5,909 nt of DNA from Actinomycetota bacterium (GTDB taxonomy: Bacteria; Actinomycetota; Thermoleophilia; Solirubrobacterales; 70-9), in NCBI GenBank assembly GCA_018268695.1, contig JAFDWD010000222.1, forward strand, positions 1 through 5,909. The letters run 5' to 3'. Each line of letters begins with the position of its first letter. The first letter of the stretch is position 1. The translations under genes and the position numbers were made by a program. Under the pieces are notes generated by a model that saw only the letters and a list, made by a program, of their open reading frames with translations, had not been told where the DNA came from and did no database searches. This document shows positions 1 through 5,822 of this stretch, in pieces.

Positions 1-784
1 GATCGATGCCTTCGGGGCCGAGTCGACCGGGGAGTTCGTCGTCGACGGGGAGATCGTCGCCTTCGAGGGTTCCCGCACCAGCTTCGAGAAGCTGCAGGGC
101 CGCCTCGGCATCAGCGACCCGCGCCTCGCCCGGCTGACCGGCATCGAGGTCTTCATGTACGTCTTCGACATCCTCGAGCTGGAAGGTCGCGACGTCACCG
201 GCCTGCCGCTGCGGGAGCGCAAGGCCTTGCTCAGATCGAGCCTCGAATTCCACGGCCCCGTCCGCTACACGCAACACCGCAACGAGAAGGGGGAGAGGTA
301 CTTCCTCGAAGCGTGCGCGAAAGGCTGGGAGGGGCTGATCGCCAAGCGCGCCGACTCGACCTACCAGCACCGCCGCTCGAAGGACTGGCTGAAGGTGAAG
401 TGCTCCTTCGAGCAGGAGCTGGTGATCGGCGGCTTCACCCCGCCGAAAGGCTCACGGGAACGCTTCGGCGCCCTCCTGGTCGGCTACTACCAAGACGGCA
501 ACCTCCGTTACGCGGGGAAAGTCGGGACCGGGTTCGACCACCGCACGCTGGAGATGCTCGGCGACAAGATGGAGGTGCTCCGCCAGGCGAAGACGCCGTT
601 CACCGCCGGCTCCGGCCTGCCCCGCGACGCCACCTGCACCCGGCCCGAGCTGGTCGGCGAGTTCGGCTTCAGCGAATGGACCCGCGACGGCAAGCTCCGC
701 CACCCGCGCTACCTCGGGCTGCGCGACGACAAGGACGCCATCGAGGTCGTCCGCGAGAGCCCCACCGCCGACCCGCCGAACTGA
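1..784 (+). CDS. ATP-dependent DNA ligase, LigD-ligase type (5'-truncated by window edge)
   Basis: C-terminal 260 residues of an ATP-dependent DNA ligase that seals nicks or broken ends through a lysine-AMP intermediate. The reading frame is open from base 2 and the start lies outside the window. Visible in order: motif III (VDGEIVAFEG, bases 41-70) followed by SFEKLQGRLG; motif IIIa (YVFDILELEGRD, from 158); motif IV (EGLIAKR, 329-349); motif V (DWLKVK, 383-400) with both lysines; then an OB-fold region (ELVIGGFTPPKGSRERFGAL, followed by KVGTGFD) and the ending YLGLRDDKDAIEVVRE typical of LigD-family ligase domains. Motif I with the catalytic lysine should lie just upstream of the edge. It ends 29 bases before the LigD-like gene on the same strand, so the two are probably co-transcribed. 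The tail after EVVRE has no polymerase or phosphoesterase domain. Whether a domain precedes the ligase cannot be seen, so it could be a stand-alone ligase or the end of a longer protein. Confidence 0.93.
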   Translation, partial: IDAFGAESTGEFVVDGEIVAFEGSRTSFEKLQGRLGISDPRLARLTGIEVFMYVFDILELEGRDVTGLPLRERKALLRSSLEFHGPVRYTQHRNEKGERYFLEACAKGWEGLIAKRADSTYQHRRSKDWLKVKCSFEQELVIGGFTPPKGSRERFGALLVGYYQDGNLRYAGKVGTGFDHRTLEMLGDKMEVLRQAKTPFTAGSGLPRDATCTRPELVGEFGFSEWTRDGKLRHPRYLGLRDDKDAIEVVRESPTADPPN

Positions 785-813
785 GCCCGCCGAGGGGTAC
801 GGTCGGGGACGCG

Positions 814-2859
814 ATGGCGAAGCTGAGCGAGTACGAGCGCAAACGGGACTTCGGCAAGACCGCCGAGCCGGCGCCGCGCAAAGGCGTGAGGGGGCGGAAG
901 GGCGCGCCGCGCTTCGTCGTCCAGCAGCACGGCGCGACCCGCCTGCACTGGGACCTGCGCCTCGAGCATGAGGGCGTCGCCGTCTCCTGGGCGGTCCCGA
1001 ACGGCATTCCGCTGGACCCGAGCGAAAACCGCAAAGCCGACCACACCGAGGACCACCCGCTCGAGTACATGACCTTCGAGGGCGAGATCCCGAAGGGCGA
1101 GTACGGCGCCGGCACCGTGCGGATCTGGGACAGCGGCACCTACGGGCTGGAGAAGTGGCGCGACGACGAGATCATCTTCAGCTTTGAAGGCAGGCGGTTG
1201 CGCGGGCGCTACGTCCTCTTCCAGGCGGGCTCGGCGAAGGACTGGATGATCCACCGGATGGACCCGGCGGAGGGGAACCCGGATCCGTACCCCGACCCGC
1301 TGCCGCCGATGCTGGCCAACGAGAGCGTGCTGCCGAGCTCGACCCGCGGCTGGGCGGCGGAGCTCGCCTGGGGAGGCGTGCGGGCGATCGCGCGCTGCCG
1401 GCCGGGGCGCCTCGATCTCCGCGACGCCGAGCTCACCGACATCGGCGCGCGCTGGCCGGAGGTCCACCGCCTGACCCGCCAGATCGGCGCCCACGACGCG
1501 GTCCTCGACGGTGAGGTCGTCGTCTTCGACGAGGCCGGACGGCCCGACCGCGAGCGGCTCGCGCGCCGCGACAAGGACGGCTCGGGCAGCGCGATCCGGC
1601 GCCGCGCCCGGGAGAACCCGGCGACCTACGTCATCTTCGACCTGCTCTTCCTCGACGGCGAGGACCTGACCGACACGCCCTACAAGCGCCGCCGCGAGCT
1701 GCTCGCCGGCCTCGGGCTCGAAGGCGACGCGTGGCGCGTCCCGGCCAACGCGACGACCAAGATCAAGGAGCTGCTCGCGGCGAGCGCGGGCCAGGGGGTC
1801 GAGGGCCTGGTGGTGAAGAAGCAGTCGAGCCTCTACGCGCCGGGGCGGCGCACCGGCGAGTGGCTGCTCGTCCGCGGGGAGGGCGAGCACGACGGGGGAG
1901 AGGCGGCGGCCCGCCCCGGGATCACCGCGGCGGCCGAGCCGATCGACAAGAAGAAAGCCCGCCTCCTCGTCGCGGACCGCGAGCTCACCGTCTCCAACCT
2001 CACCAAGGTCCTCTATCCCGCCGTCGGCTTCACCAAGGGCGACCTGATCGACGCCTACGCCGACTTCGCCGAGGTCCTGCTGCCCCACCTGCGCGGCCGG
2101 CCGGTGACGCTGAAGCGCTACCCCGACGGGGTCGACGGCAAGTTCTTCTACGAGAAGCGCAGCCCCAAACATCGTCCCGACTGGGTGGCGACGGCGCGGA
2201 TCTGGTCCGAGAGCCACAAGGCGGAGATCGACTACACCCTGATCGAAGACCTGCCGACCCTCGTCTGGTCGGCCAACCTGGCGAACATCGAGCTGCACAC
2301 CTCGCTCGCCCGCGTCGGCAATCTCGACCGCCCCGACTCGATGGTCTTCGACCTCGATCCGGGCGCCCCCGCCGACGTCGTCGACTGCGCTCGCGTCGCC
2401 TTGCGCCTGCGCGCCTTCTTCGCCCAGCTCGGCCTCGACAGCTACGCGAAGACCTCCGGCTCGAAGGGCATCCACCTCCACGTGCCGCTGGGTGGCACCG
2501 CCACCTTCGACGAGTCGCGGCCCTTCGCCAAGGCCGTCGCCGAGACCTTCGCGGCCCGCTTCCCGGACGAGGTCGTCTCCCGCCAGGCGAAGACCAGTCG
2601 CACCGGCCGCGTCCTCATCGACTGGAGCCAGAACGACCGCCACAAGACGACCGCCTGCGTCTACTCGATCCGCGCCAGGGAACGCCCGACCGCCTCGACG
2701 CCGCTCGAATGGGAGGAGGTCGAGGCCGCCGCCGAGTCCGGTGACGCCGACTCCCTCGTCTTCACCGTCGACGACCTGCGCGCAAGGATCGCTGCAAAAG
2801 GCGACCTCTACGCCCCGCTCCTGAGCCAAAAACAGAACCTGCCGGACGTTTCCGTCTGA
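814..2859 (+). CDS. ligD: LigD-like NHEJ protein: 3'-phosphoesterase / degenerate ligase domain / primase-polymerase
   Basis: 681-residue end-processing protein of bacterial non-homologous end joining. The phosphoesterase domain is about residues 1-150: R11-D12, E18, H39 and H45-x-D47-x-R49 in QQHGATRLHWDLRLE, R73, and H81-P-L-E-Y85. These match, with constant spacing, the residues I recall as essential in Pseudomonas LigD, so it should be active. A ligase-like domain spans about 163-355. It keeps motif III (DGEVVVFD, 232-239), IIIa (VIFDLLFLDG, 273-282) and IV (EGLVVKK, 330-336), but motif I is ELAWGGVR (183-190), with Ala185 for the catalytic lysine and Gly187 for aspartate, and motif V is WLLVR without its usual lysines. 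No OB fold follows; an Ala/Glu/Lys-rich linker leads to the polymerase (about 388-681) with FDLDP (D513, D515), TSGSKGIHLHVPL (547-559) and LIDWSQN (D603). Full PE-Lig-Pol proteins have about 840 residues, so the shortening is internal. ATG 814 is chosen because KLSEYERKRDF is the family start and no other start codon lies between the upstream stop and 814. Confidence 0.93.
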   Translation: MAKLSEYERKRDFGKTAEPAPRKGVRGRKGAPRFVVQQHGATRLHWDLRLEHEGVAVSWAVPNGIPLDPSENRKADHTEDHPLEYMTFEGEIPKGEYGAGTVRIWDSGTYGLEKWRDDEIIFSFEGRRLRGRYVLFQAGSAKDWMIHRMDPAEGNPDPYPDPLPPMLANESVLPSSTRGWAAELAWGGVRAIARCRPGRLDLRDAELTDIGARWPEVHRLTRQIGAHDAVLDGEVVVFDEAGRPDRERLARRDKDGSGSAIRRRARENPATYVIFDLLFLDGEDLTDTPYKRRRELLAGLGLEGDAWRVPANATTKIKELLAASAGQGVEGLVVKKQSSLYAPGRRTGEWLLVRGEGEHDGGEAAARPGITAAAEPIDKKKARLLVADRELTVSNLTKVLYPAVGFTKGDLIDAYADFAEVLLPHLRGRPVTLKRYPDGVDGKFFYEKRSPKHRPDWVATARIWSESHKAEIDYTLIEDLPTLVWSANLANIELHTSLARVGNLDRPDSMVFDLDPGAPADVVDCARVALRLRAFFAQLGLDSYAKTSGSKGIHLHVPLGGTATFDESRPFAKAVAETFAARFPDEVVSRQAKTSRTGRVLIDWSQNDRHKTTACVYSIRARERPTASTPLEWEEVEAAAESGDADSLVFTVDDLRARIAAKGDLYAPLLSQKQNLPDVSV

Positions 2860-2866
2860 CGCCATC

Positions 2867-2881
2867 GGGACCATCCGTCCC
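2867..2881 (+). repeat. Short inverted repeat abutting the start of the small Cys protein gene
   Basis: GGGAC-CATCC-GTCCC, a perfect 5-bp stem with a 5-base loop, ends directly at the ATG at 2882. It occupies the place where a ribosome binding site would be expected, and no purine-rich Shine-Dalgarno sequence sits at normal spacing (the nearest is GGGA, 11 bases away, inside the stem). In GC-rich DNA such a stem can arise by chance. A role in translation initiation or in attenuation after the ligD stop is inference. Confidence 0.3.
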
Positions 2882-3097
2882 ATGTTCCAGGTCGAACTCG
2901 TGTGCTCGGATCCGCGCTGCGACGCGGAGGTGACGCTCTTCGTCGACGAGCCGGCGGAGGCCGAGGCGGTCGCCTGCGAGTGTGGGCACGGCCTGGTCGA
3001 GGTCCGGGTCGAGGGTTTCGAGCCCGTCTACGCCGCCGAGGGTGAAGTGATCGAGCTCCGGCCCGAGCGGCCCGAGCCCCTCCGCATCGCCGTTTAG
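2882..3097 (+). CDS. Small cysteine-containing hypothetical protein, possible zinc ribbon
   Basis: 71-residue protein that I do not recognise as a named family. Four cysteines form two pairs: C8-x4-C13 (CSDPRC) and C32-x-C34 followed by G35-H36 (CECGHG). The 18-residue gap between pairs and the knuckle-like CxCGH suggest a small zinc-ribbon or rubredoxin-like metal site, with His36 a possible alternative ligand. The spacings are not the classical CxxC. The rest is strongly acidic (many Glu, several Asp) with short alternating hydrophobic stretches (VELVC, VEVRVEG) that would suit beta strands. There is no signal peptide or membrane segment, so it should be cytoplasmic. It starts 22 bases after the ligD stop on the same strand and may be read through from that operon, though no good ribosome binding site precedes it. 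Coding is supported by G/C at most third codon positions and the clustered cysteines. Function is unknown. Confidence 0.72.
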   Translation: MFQVELVCSDPRCDAEVTLFVDEPAEAEAVACECGHGLVEVRVEGFEPVYAAEGEVIELRPERPEPLRIAV

Positions 3098-3112
3098 CCG
3101 CCGGTTCGGCGG
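3098..3112 (+). terminator. GC-rich hairpin after the small Cys protein gene
   Basis: CCGCCG-GTT-CGGCGG: a perfect 6-bp all-G/C stem with a 3-base loop, starting on the base after the TAG stop. No T-run follows (the next bases are GGGAGGAG), so it is not a classical intrinsic terminator. It could still cause pausing or protect the 3' end in a high-GC actinobacterium. Its position exactly between a stop codon and a new gene with its own candidate promoter favours a boundary role, but chance is possible at this base composition. Confidence 0.4.
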
Positions 3113-3136
3113 GGGAGGAGAAGCGACCGTCCTCAA

Positions 3137-3164
3137 TTGACCCGGGCGCGTCCCTGGGTAAGGG
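3137..3164 (+). promoter_or_regulatory. Candidate promoter and ribosome binding site of the yihY-like gene
   Basis: TTGACC (3137-3142) resembles a sigma-70 -35 box. TAAGGG (3159-3164) sits 16 bases later, but it is a poor -10 box and is better read as a Shine-Dalgarno sequence: AAGGG lies 7 bases before the ATG at 3172. If TTGACC is a true -35 box, the transcript would be leaderless or nearly so. The ribosome binding site reading is the firmer one, and it supports the chosen start. Confidence 0.35.
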
Positions 3165-3171
3165 TCCCGCG

Positions 3172-4044
3172 ATGGATTTGAAAGCACCTCTACGCCGTTT
3201 CGACGAGTTCCAGCAGAAGCGGCCCGCGCTGGCGGTGCCGCTGGCGATCGTCAAGAAGTTCGGCGACGACGAAGGCGGCAGCATGGTCTCGCTGATCGCC
3301 TATCGGGCCTTCTTCTCGCTCTTCCCGCTGCTGCTGCTGATGACGACGATCCTCGGCTTCGTCCTGGCCGACAACGAAGACCTCCGCAAGGAAGTCGTGA
3401 ACTCGACCCTGTCTCAATTCCCGATCATCGGCAACCAGCTGAAGGGCGGTGAACTGACCGGATCGGGGGTGGCGCTCGCGGTCGGGATCGTCGGCTCGGT
3501 CCTGGCCGGGATGGGCGTGGTGCTGGAGACCGAGAGCACCTTCAACCGCTGCTGGGGCGTGCCGAAATCGGGCGAGCGAGGATTCGTCGGCTCGCGTCTG
3601 CGGGCGATCCTCCTGCTCGTCGTGCTCGGTGGCCTGGCGGTCGTCTCGACCGTGATCGGCGGCCTCGCGGCGGGCGGCGCGAGCTTTCTCGGCGCCGACG
3701 GCAAGATCGCCGGGCTCGCGATCGCCACCGTGCTGAACCTCTTCGTCTTCGGCGCCGTCTTCCGCCTGCTCACCGCCGACACCGTCCAGACCCGGGCGCT
3801 GATCCCCGGCGTCGTCGTCGCGACGATCGGCTGGGAGATCCTGCAGGTGGCGGGCGGCTGGTACATCTCCCACGAGGTGAAGAACGCCTCCGCCGTCTAC
3901 GGCACCTTCGCCCTGGTCATCGGCCTGCTCGCCTGGATCCACCTCGGCGCGATGTTCGTCGTCCTCGGCGCGGAGACGAACGTCGTCCGCACCCGCAAGC
4001 TCTGGCCGCGCGCGATGTTCGGTGCGCCGGAAGCGAGTACCTGA
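3172..4044 (+). CDS. YihY/BrkB-family inner-membrane protein
   Basis: 290-residue polytopic membrane protein of the YihY/BrkB (formerly 'ribonuclease BN') family. Family marks: a first membrane segment starting IAYRAFFSLFPLLLL (42-56); the short motif FNRCWGVP (124-131) after the second segment; and the ending YGTFALVIGLLAWIHLGAMF (243-262) followed by VVLGAETN (263-270), the counterpart of the usual W...LLGAE.N. Six hydrophobic segments lie at about 41-66, 98-118, 145-172, 179-200, 209-230 and 245-266. The length matches the family (about 280-320). There is no cleavable signal peptide; the first 40 residues are charged and cytoplasmic. The family's biochemical role is unsettled: the old RNase BN assignment was withdrawn, and transport or envelope functions are only suggested. 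It has its own AAGGG ribosome binding site, follows the preceding gene after 74 bases, and converges with the regulator gene 15 bases downstream. Confidence 0.9.
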   Translation: MDLKAPLRRFDEFQQKRPALAVPLAIVKKFGDDEGGSMVSLIAYRAFFSLFPLLLLMTTILGFVLADNEDLRKEVVNSTLSQFPIIGNQLKGGELTGSGVALAVGIVGSVLAGMGVVLETESTFNRCWGVPKSGERGFVGSRLRAILLLVVLGGLAVVSTVIGGLAAGGASFLGADGKIAGLAIATVLNLFVFGAVFRLLTADTVQTRALIPGVVVATIGWEILQVAGGWYISHEVKNASAVYGTFALVIGLLAWIHLGAMFVVLGAETNVVRTRKLWPRAMFGAPEAST

Positions 4045-4059
4045 CGCGCTCGGACGTCC

Positions 4060-4641
4060 TCACCGCGCCGGCGACTCGAACGCGGCCAACCCGGTGACCA
4101 CCGGGATGCCGTTCTTGCCTCCGAGGCGGTCGCGGCTCTGGGCGGCGACCTCCATCAGCTCGCGCAACGCCCGGTCGAGGATCTCGGCGGTCTCCCGCCA
4201 GCCCTGCTCGTCGACGGTCATCGGCATCCAGTTCAGGGTGGTGTCCTCGCGCGGGTCGATCGTGTCGGCGTCGAGGGCGGCGCCGACCTTGCCGACGAAG
4301 GTGCGGAGCGCTTCGCTCGTCACCCCGCCGCGCACCGACAGCGGCGCCTTGCGCCAATCCTGGTGGCCGATGAACGAGCGCGGGCGGGCGGTGTAGAAGT
4401 GCTCGATCGTGCCGCGCTTCGGCCGGGTGCGGACCTGTTCGATGCAGCCGACGTCGAGGAGCGCGTTGGCGTGGTAGCTCACCACCCCGAGGCTCTCCCT
4501 GAACTTCTTGGCCAGTTCGGTCGGGCTCGCCGAGCGTCCCTGCAGCGCTTCGAGGATCTGCACGCGCATCGGGTGCGAGAGCGCCCGCACAAGGTTCTGG
4601 TCGATCGTGTCCCCGTCCGGGGCCCTGCTCTCCTCCGGCAT
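4060..4641 (-). CDS. ArsR-type winged-helix transcriptional regulator
   Basis: 193-residue DNA-binding regulator. The winged helix covers about residues 12-88: ALSHPMRVQILEAL (20-33) is the classic ArsR helix 1-2 signature, SPTELAKKF (39-47) the first helix of the HTH, GVVSYHANAL (52-61) the recognition helix, and GCIEQVRTRPKRGTIEHFYTA (65-85) the wing. The remaining 100 residues form a helical C-terminal half (including TVDEQGWRETAEILDRALREL) as in larger actinobacterial ArsR-like proteins, possibly for dimerisation or ligand sensing. The ELCVCDL metal motif is absent and Cys66 is the only cysteine, so metal sensing is unlikely. The start at 4641 is preceded by GGATGG at 7-base spacing. An in-frame ATG further upstream (4779) would run into the divergent gene and adds no recognisable domain. 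It stops 15 bases from the convergent yihY-like gene. It is divergent from the DUF72 gene, so it may control that gene and itself. Confidence 0.88.
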   Translation of the reverse strand: MPEESRAPDGDTIDQNLVRALSHPMRVQILEALQGRSASPTELAKKFRESLGVVSYHANALLDVGCIEQVRTRPKRGTIEHFYTARPRSFIGHQDWRKAPLSVRGGVTSEALRTFVGKVGAALDADTIDPREDTTLNWMPMTVDEQGWRETAEILDRALRELMEVAAQSRDRLGGKNGIPVVTGLAAFESPAR

Positions 4642-4701
4642 AGGTTCGCCATCCCAGCGGTTGACGGCGGCGCTCTCAACCCAATTATTTGAGCCACTTG
4701 G

Positions 4702-4715
4702 TAACACCGGTGGTA
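4702..4715. promoter_or_regulatory. Candidate operator palindrome
   Basis: TAACACCGGTGGTA is a 14-bp inverted repeat with a perfect 8-bp core (CACCGGTG) and TA/TA ends. Only the third pair from the ends mismatches (A against G). Size, symmetry and position midway between divergent genes suit a dimeric winged-helix protein such as the adjacent ArsR-type regulator. The assignment to that regulator is inference. Confidence 0.45.
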
Positions 4716-4748
4716 GGCGTTTAGGGGATGTTGCGGGGTGGGACTTTT

Positions 4749-4754
4749 TATACA
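4749..4754 (+). promoter_or_regulatory. Candidate -10 element of the DUF72 gene
   Basis: TATACA within ACTTTTTATACACGG, 8 bases before the ATG at 4763. No good -35 box stands 16-18 bases upstream (TTGCGG at 4731 is only 12 bases away). The short distance to ATG would give a leaderless or very short 5' leader, and the sequence before the ATG (CGGAACTC) has only a weak GGA as ribosome binding site. Confidence 0.35.
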
Positions 4755-4762
4755 CGGAACTC

Positions 4763-5530
4763 ATGGGGAAAACGCACAAAACTGTGAAAAGAGATGTGCG
4801 GGTCGGCTGCTCGGGATGGTCGTACCGCGACTGGCGCGAGGGCCTCTACAAAGGTGTGCCGCAACGCCGCTGGCTCGAGCGCTACGCGGAGGAGTTCGAC
4901 ACGGTGGAGGTCAACGCGACCTTCTACCGGCTCCCCCGGGAGAAGACCGTCGCCGGGTGGGTCGACCAGACGCCGCCAGGCTTCGCCTTCGCGGTCAAGG
5001 GCAGCCGTTACCTCACCCACATCCGCCGCCTCCGTGACACCGATACCGGGCTGCGGCGATTCTGGGAGCCGTTGGCGCCGCTGCGCGAGGCCGGCCGGCT
5101 CGGCCCCGTGCTCTGGCAGCTGCCGGAGAGCTTCGAGCGCGAGGACGGCGCCCTCGACGAGTTCCTCGCCGCCCTGCCGCCCGCCCGGCACTGCTTCGAG
5201 TTCCGCCACCCGAGCTGGTTCACCGCGCCGGTCCACCGGATCCTCGAGCGCCACGAAGCCTCGCTCGTCATCCCCGACGACGCCCGCCGCGAGCTGCCCG
5301 AGCCGAAGCCGGTCGGCCCGCTCGCCTACCTGCGCCTGCACTACGGAAGGCACGGGCGACGGGGCAACTACTCGGAGGCCGAGCTTGACGCCTGGCGCAG
5401 GCGGATCGGCGGCTGGCGGAGCCGGCGCGAGGTCTTCGTCTACCTGAACAACGACCGGGAGGGATTCGCCCCGGCGAACGCCGCCTACCTTGCTCGCGGT
5501 TTATCGACGTCCGCGGCGCGGGTAACTTAA
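4763..5530 (+). CDS. DUF72 (YecE-like) family protein
   Basis: 255-residue protein of the DUF72/YecE family, a TIM-barrel fold of unestablished biochemical function. Family motifs are spread along the whole chain: VGCSGWSYRDWREGLY (14-29), FDTVEVNATFYRLP (45-58), FAFAVKGSRYLTH (about 85-97), GPVLWQLPESF (114-124), CFEFRHPSWF (144-153), YLRLHYGR (189-196) and VFVYLNNDREGFAPANA (224-240). Length and motif order are normal, so it should be an intact cytoplasmic protein. The frame is open further upstream, but the family begins near VRVGCSGW. ATG 4763 gives a natural 12-residue lead, with GTG 4784 the only close alternative. The first 40 bases are unusually A-rich (ATGGGGAAAACGCACAAAAC), which often favours translation initiation. 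It is divergent from the ArsR-type regulator and followed within 4 bases by the next plus-strand gene. Confidence 0.92.
   Translation: MGKTHKTVKRDVRVGCSGWSYRDWREGLYKGVPQRRWLERYAEEFDTVEVNATFYRLPREKTVAGWVDQTPPGFAFAVKGSRYLTHIRRLRDTDTGLRRFWEPLAPLREAGRLGPVLWQLPESFEREDGALDEFLAALPPARHCFEFRHPSWFTAPVHRILERHEASLVIPDDARRELPEPKPVGPLAYLRLHYGRHGRRGNYSEAELDAWRRRIGGWRSRREVFVYLNNDREGFAPANAAYLARGLSTSAARVT
5523..5528 (+). promoter_or_regulatory. Candidate -10 element placing transcription start at the ATG of the next gene
   Basis: TAACTT fits the actinobacterial TANNNT -10 pattern. It ends 6 bases before the ATG at 5535, so transcription would begin at or next to the A of ATG (leaderless mRNA). It overlaps the DUF72 stop codon. 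The only Shine-Dalgarno-like bases (AAGG, 5529-5532) are 2 bases from the ATG, too close to work normally. No strong -35 box is seen; TTATCG at 5501 is the best-placed hexamer. Confidence 0.3.
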
Positions 5531-5534
5531 GGCC

Positions 5535-5822
5535 ATGTCAGTCACAACCAAACTTGCCCGTAAGGCGGTCAAGACGACCGCGAAGCACACTGCCATGGGC
5601 GCCGCCTCGAGGGTCACCCGCAAGCCGTTCCGCTCAATCACCCTGCTGGCGATCGGCGCCGGCCTCGGCGGGATCGTCGGCTGGCTGATCGGCCGCTCCG
5701 GCGGCGATCAACCCTTCGAGCCGGTGGCTCCCGCGGGCCCGACCAGCGTCGCCACCACCCCCGCCGGCCAGGCCGGCGACAACTCGACCGAGCACGCCTC
5801 GGAGACTGGAGCCATTTCGTGA
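5535..5822 (+). CDS. Small single-membrane-segment protein, unknown function
   Basis: 95-residue protein not belonging to a family I can name. It has a basic N-terminus (residues 1-33, with K/R at 6, 9, 10, 13, 17, 26, 29, 30, 33), then one hydrophobic segment ITLLAIGAGLGGIVGWLIG (35-53) rich in small-residue GxxxG-like spacings that favour helix packing. A polar Pro/Ala/Thr/Gly-rich tail of about 40 residues follows. The positive-inside rule puts the N-terminus in the cytoplasm and the tail outside. The segment begins late and no cleavage site is evident, so it looks like a membrane anchor, not a secreted protein. It starts 4 bases after the DUF72 stop and its own stop overlaps the next gene start. 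Products of this gene and the next are therefore likely made together, perhaps as a membrane pair. Confidence 0.8.
   Translation: MSVTTKLARKAVKTTAKHTAMGAASRVTRKPFRSITLLAIGAGLGGIVGWLIGRSGGDQPFEPVAPAGPTSVATTPAGQAGDNSTEHASETGAIS
5807..5811 (+). promoter_or_regulatory. Ribosome binding site deciding the GTG start at 5819
   Basis: TGGAG lies 7 bases before the GTG at 5819, within the end of the preceding gene. With the GTGA stop/start overlap it supports GTG 5819 as the true start and suggests translational coupling. Confidence 0.5.

Larger units (their letters stand above)
4642..4762. promoter_or_regulatory. Divergent intergenic region between the ArsR-type regulator and the DUF72 gene
   Basis: These 121 bases between two divergent starts are visibly AT-richer than the surroundings (for example CCAATTATTTGAG and ACTTTTTATACAC), as expected of a promoter region. 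They contain the palindrome at 4702-4715 and a TATACA element at 4749-4754. I see no convincing -35/-10 pair for the minus-strand gene. Confidence 0.6.

Noticed and set aside
313..813. Upstream extension of the ligD-like frame to an ATG at 313
   Set aside because: The extension overlaps the ligase gene in another frame and has shifted-frame Arg/Pro composition. The phosphoesterase family begins at the ATG at 814.
1312..1878. Frameshift as the cause of the missing ligase motif I
   Set aside because: The frame is continuous, and recognisable family sequence lies on both sides of the altered motif (LPPMLAN before, VRAIA after). The substitutions look like in-frame divergence, not a sequencing break.
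1731..2744. A 337-codon plus-strand frame inside ligD
   Set aside because: Almost entirely Arg/Pro/Gly, the typical product of the shifted frame of a GC-rich gene.
709..2883. A 724-codon open frame on the minus strand, antisense to most of ligD
   Set aside because: Its translation is Arg/Ala/Gly/Val-rich with no recognisable motif, while the plus strand carries clear LigD motifs throughout. Long antisense frames are common in GC-rich coding DNA.
4021..4079. Possible terminator between the convergent yihY-like and regulator genes
   Set aside because: Only a short direct repeat (GCGCCGG) and a 5-bp CGAGT/ACTCG match were found, with no compact hairpin and no T-run.
4508..4762. Upstream extension of the DUF72 frame to an ATG at 4508
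   Set aside because: It would lie antisense to the ArsR-type HTH region and add 85 residues without family similarity.
4642..4779. Longer N-terminus for the ArsR-type regulator starting at 4779
   Set aside because: It would cross the AT-rich intergenic region and overlap the DUF72 start. The added residues show no domain, and the ATG at 4641 has an acceptable ribosome binding site.
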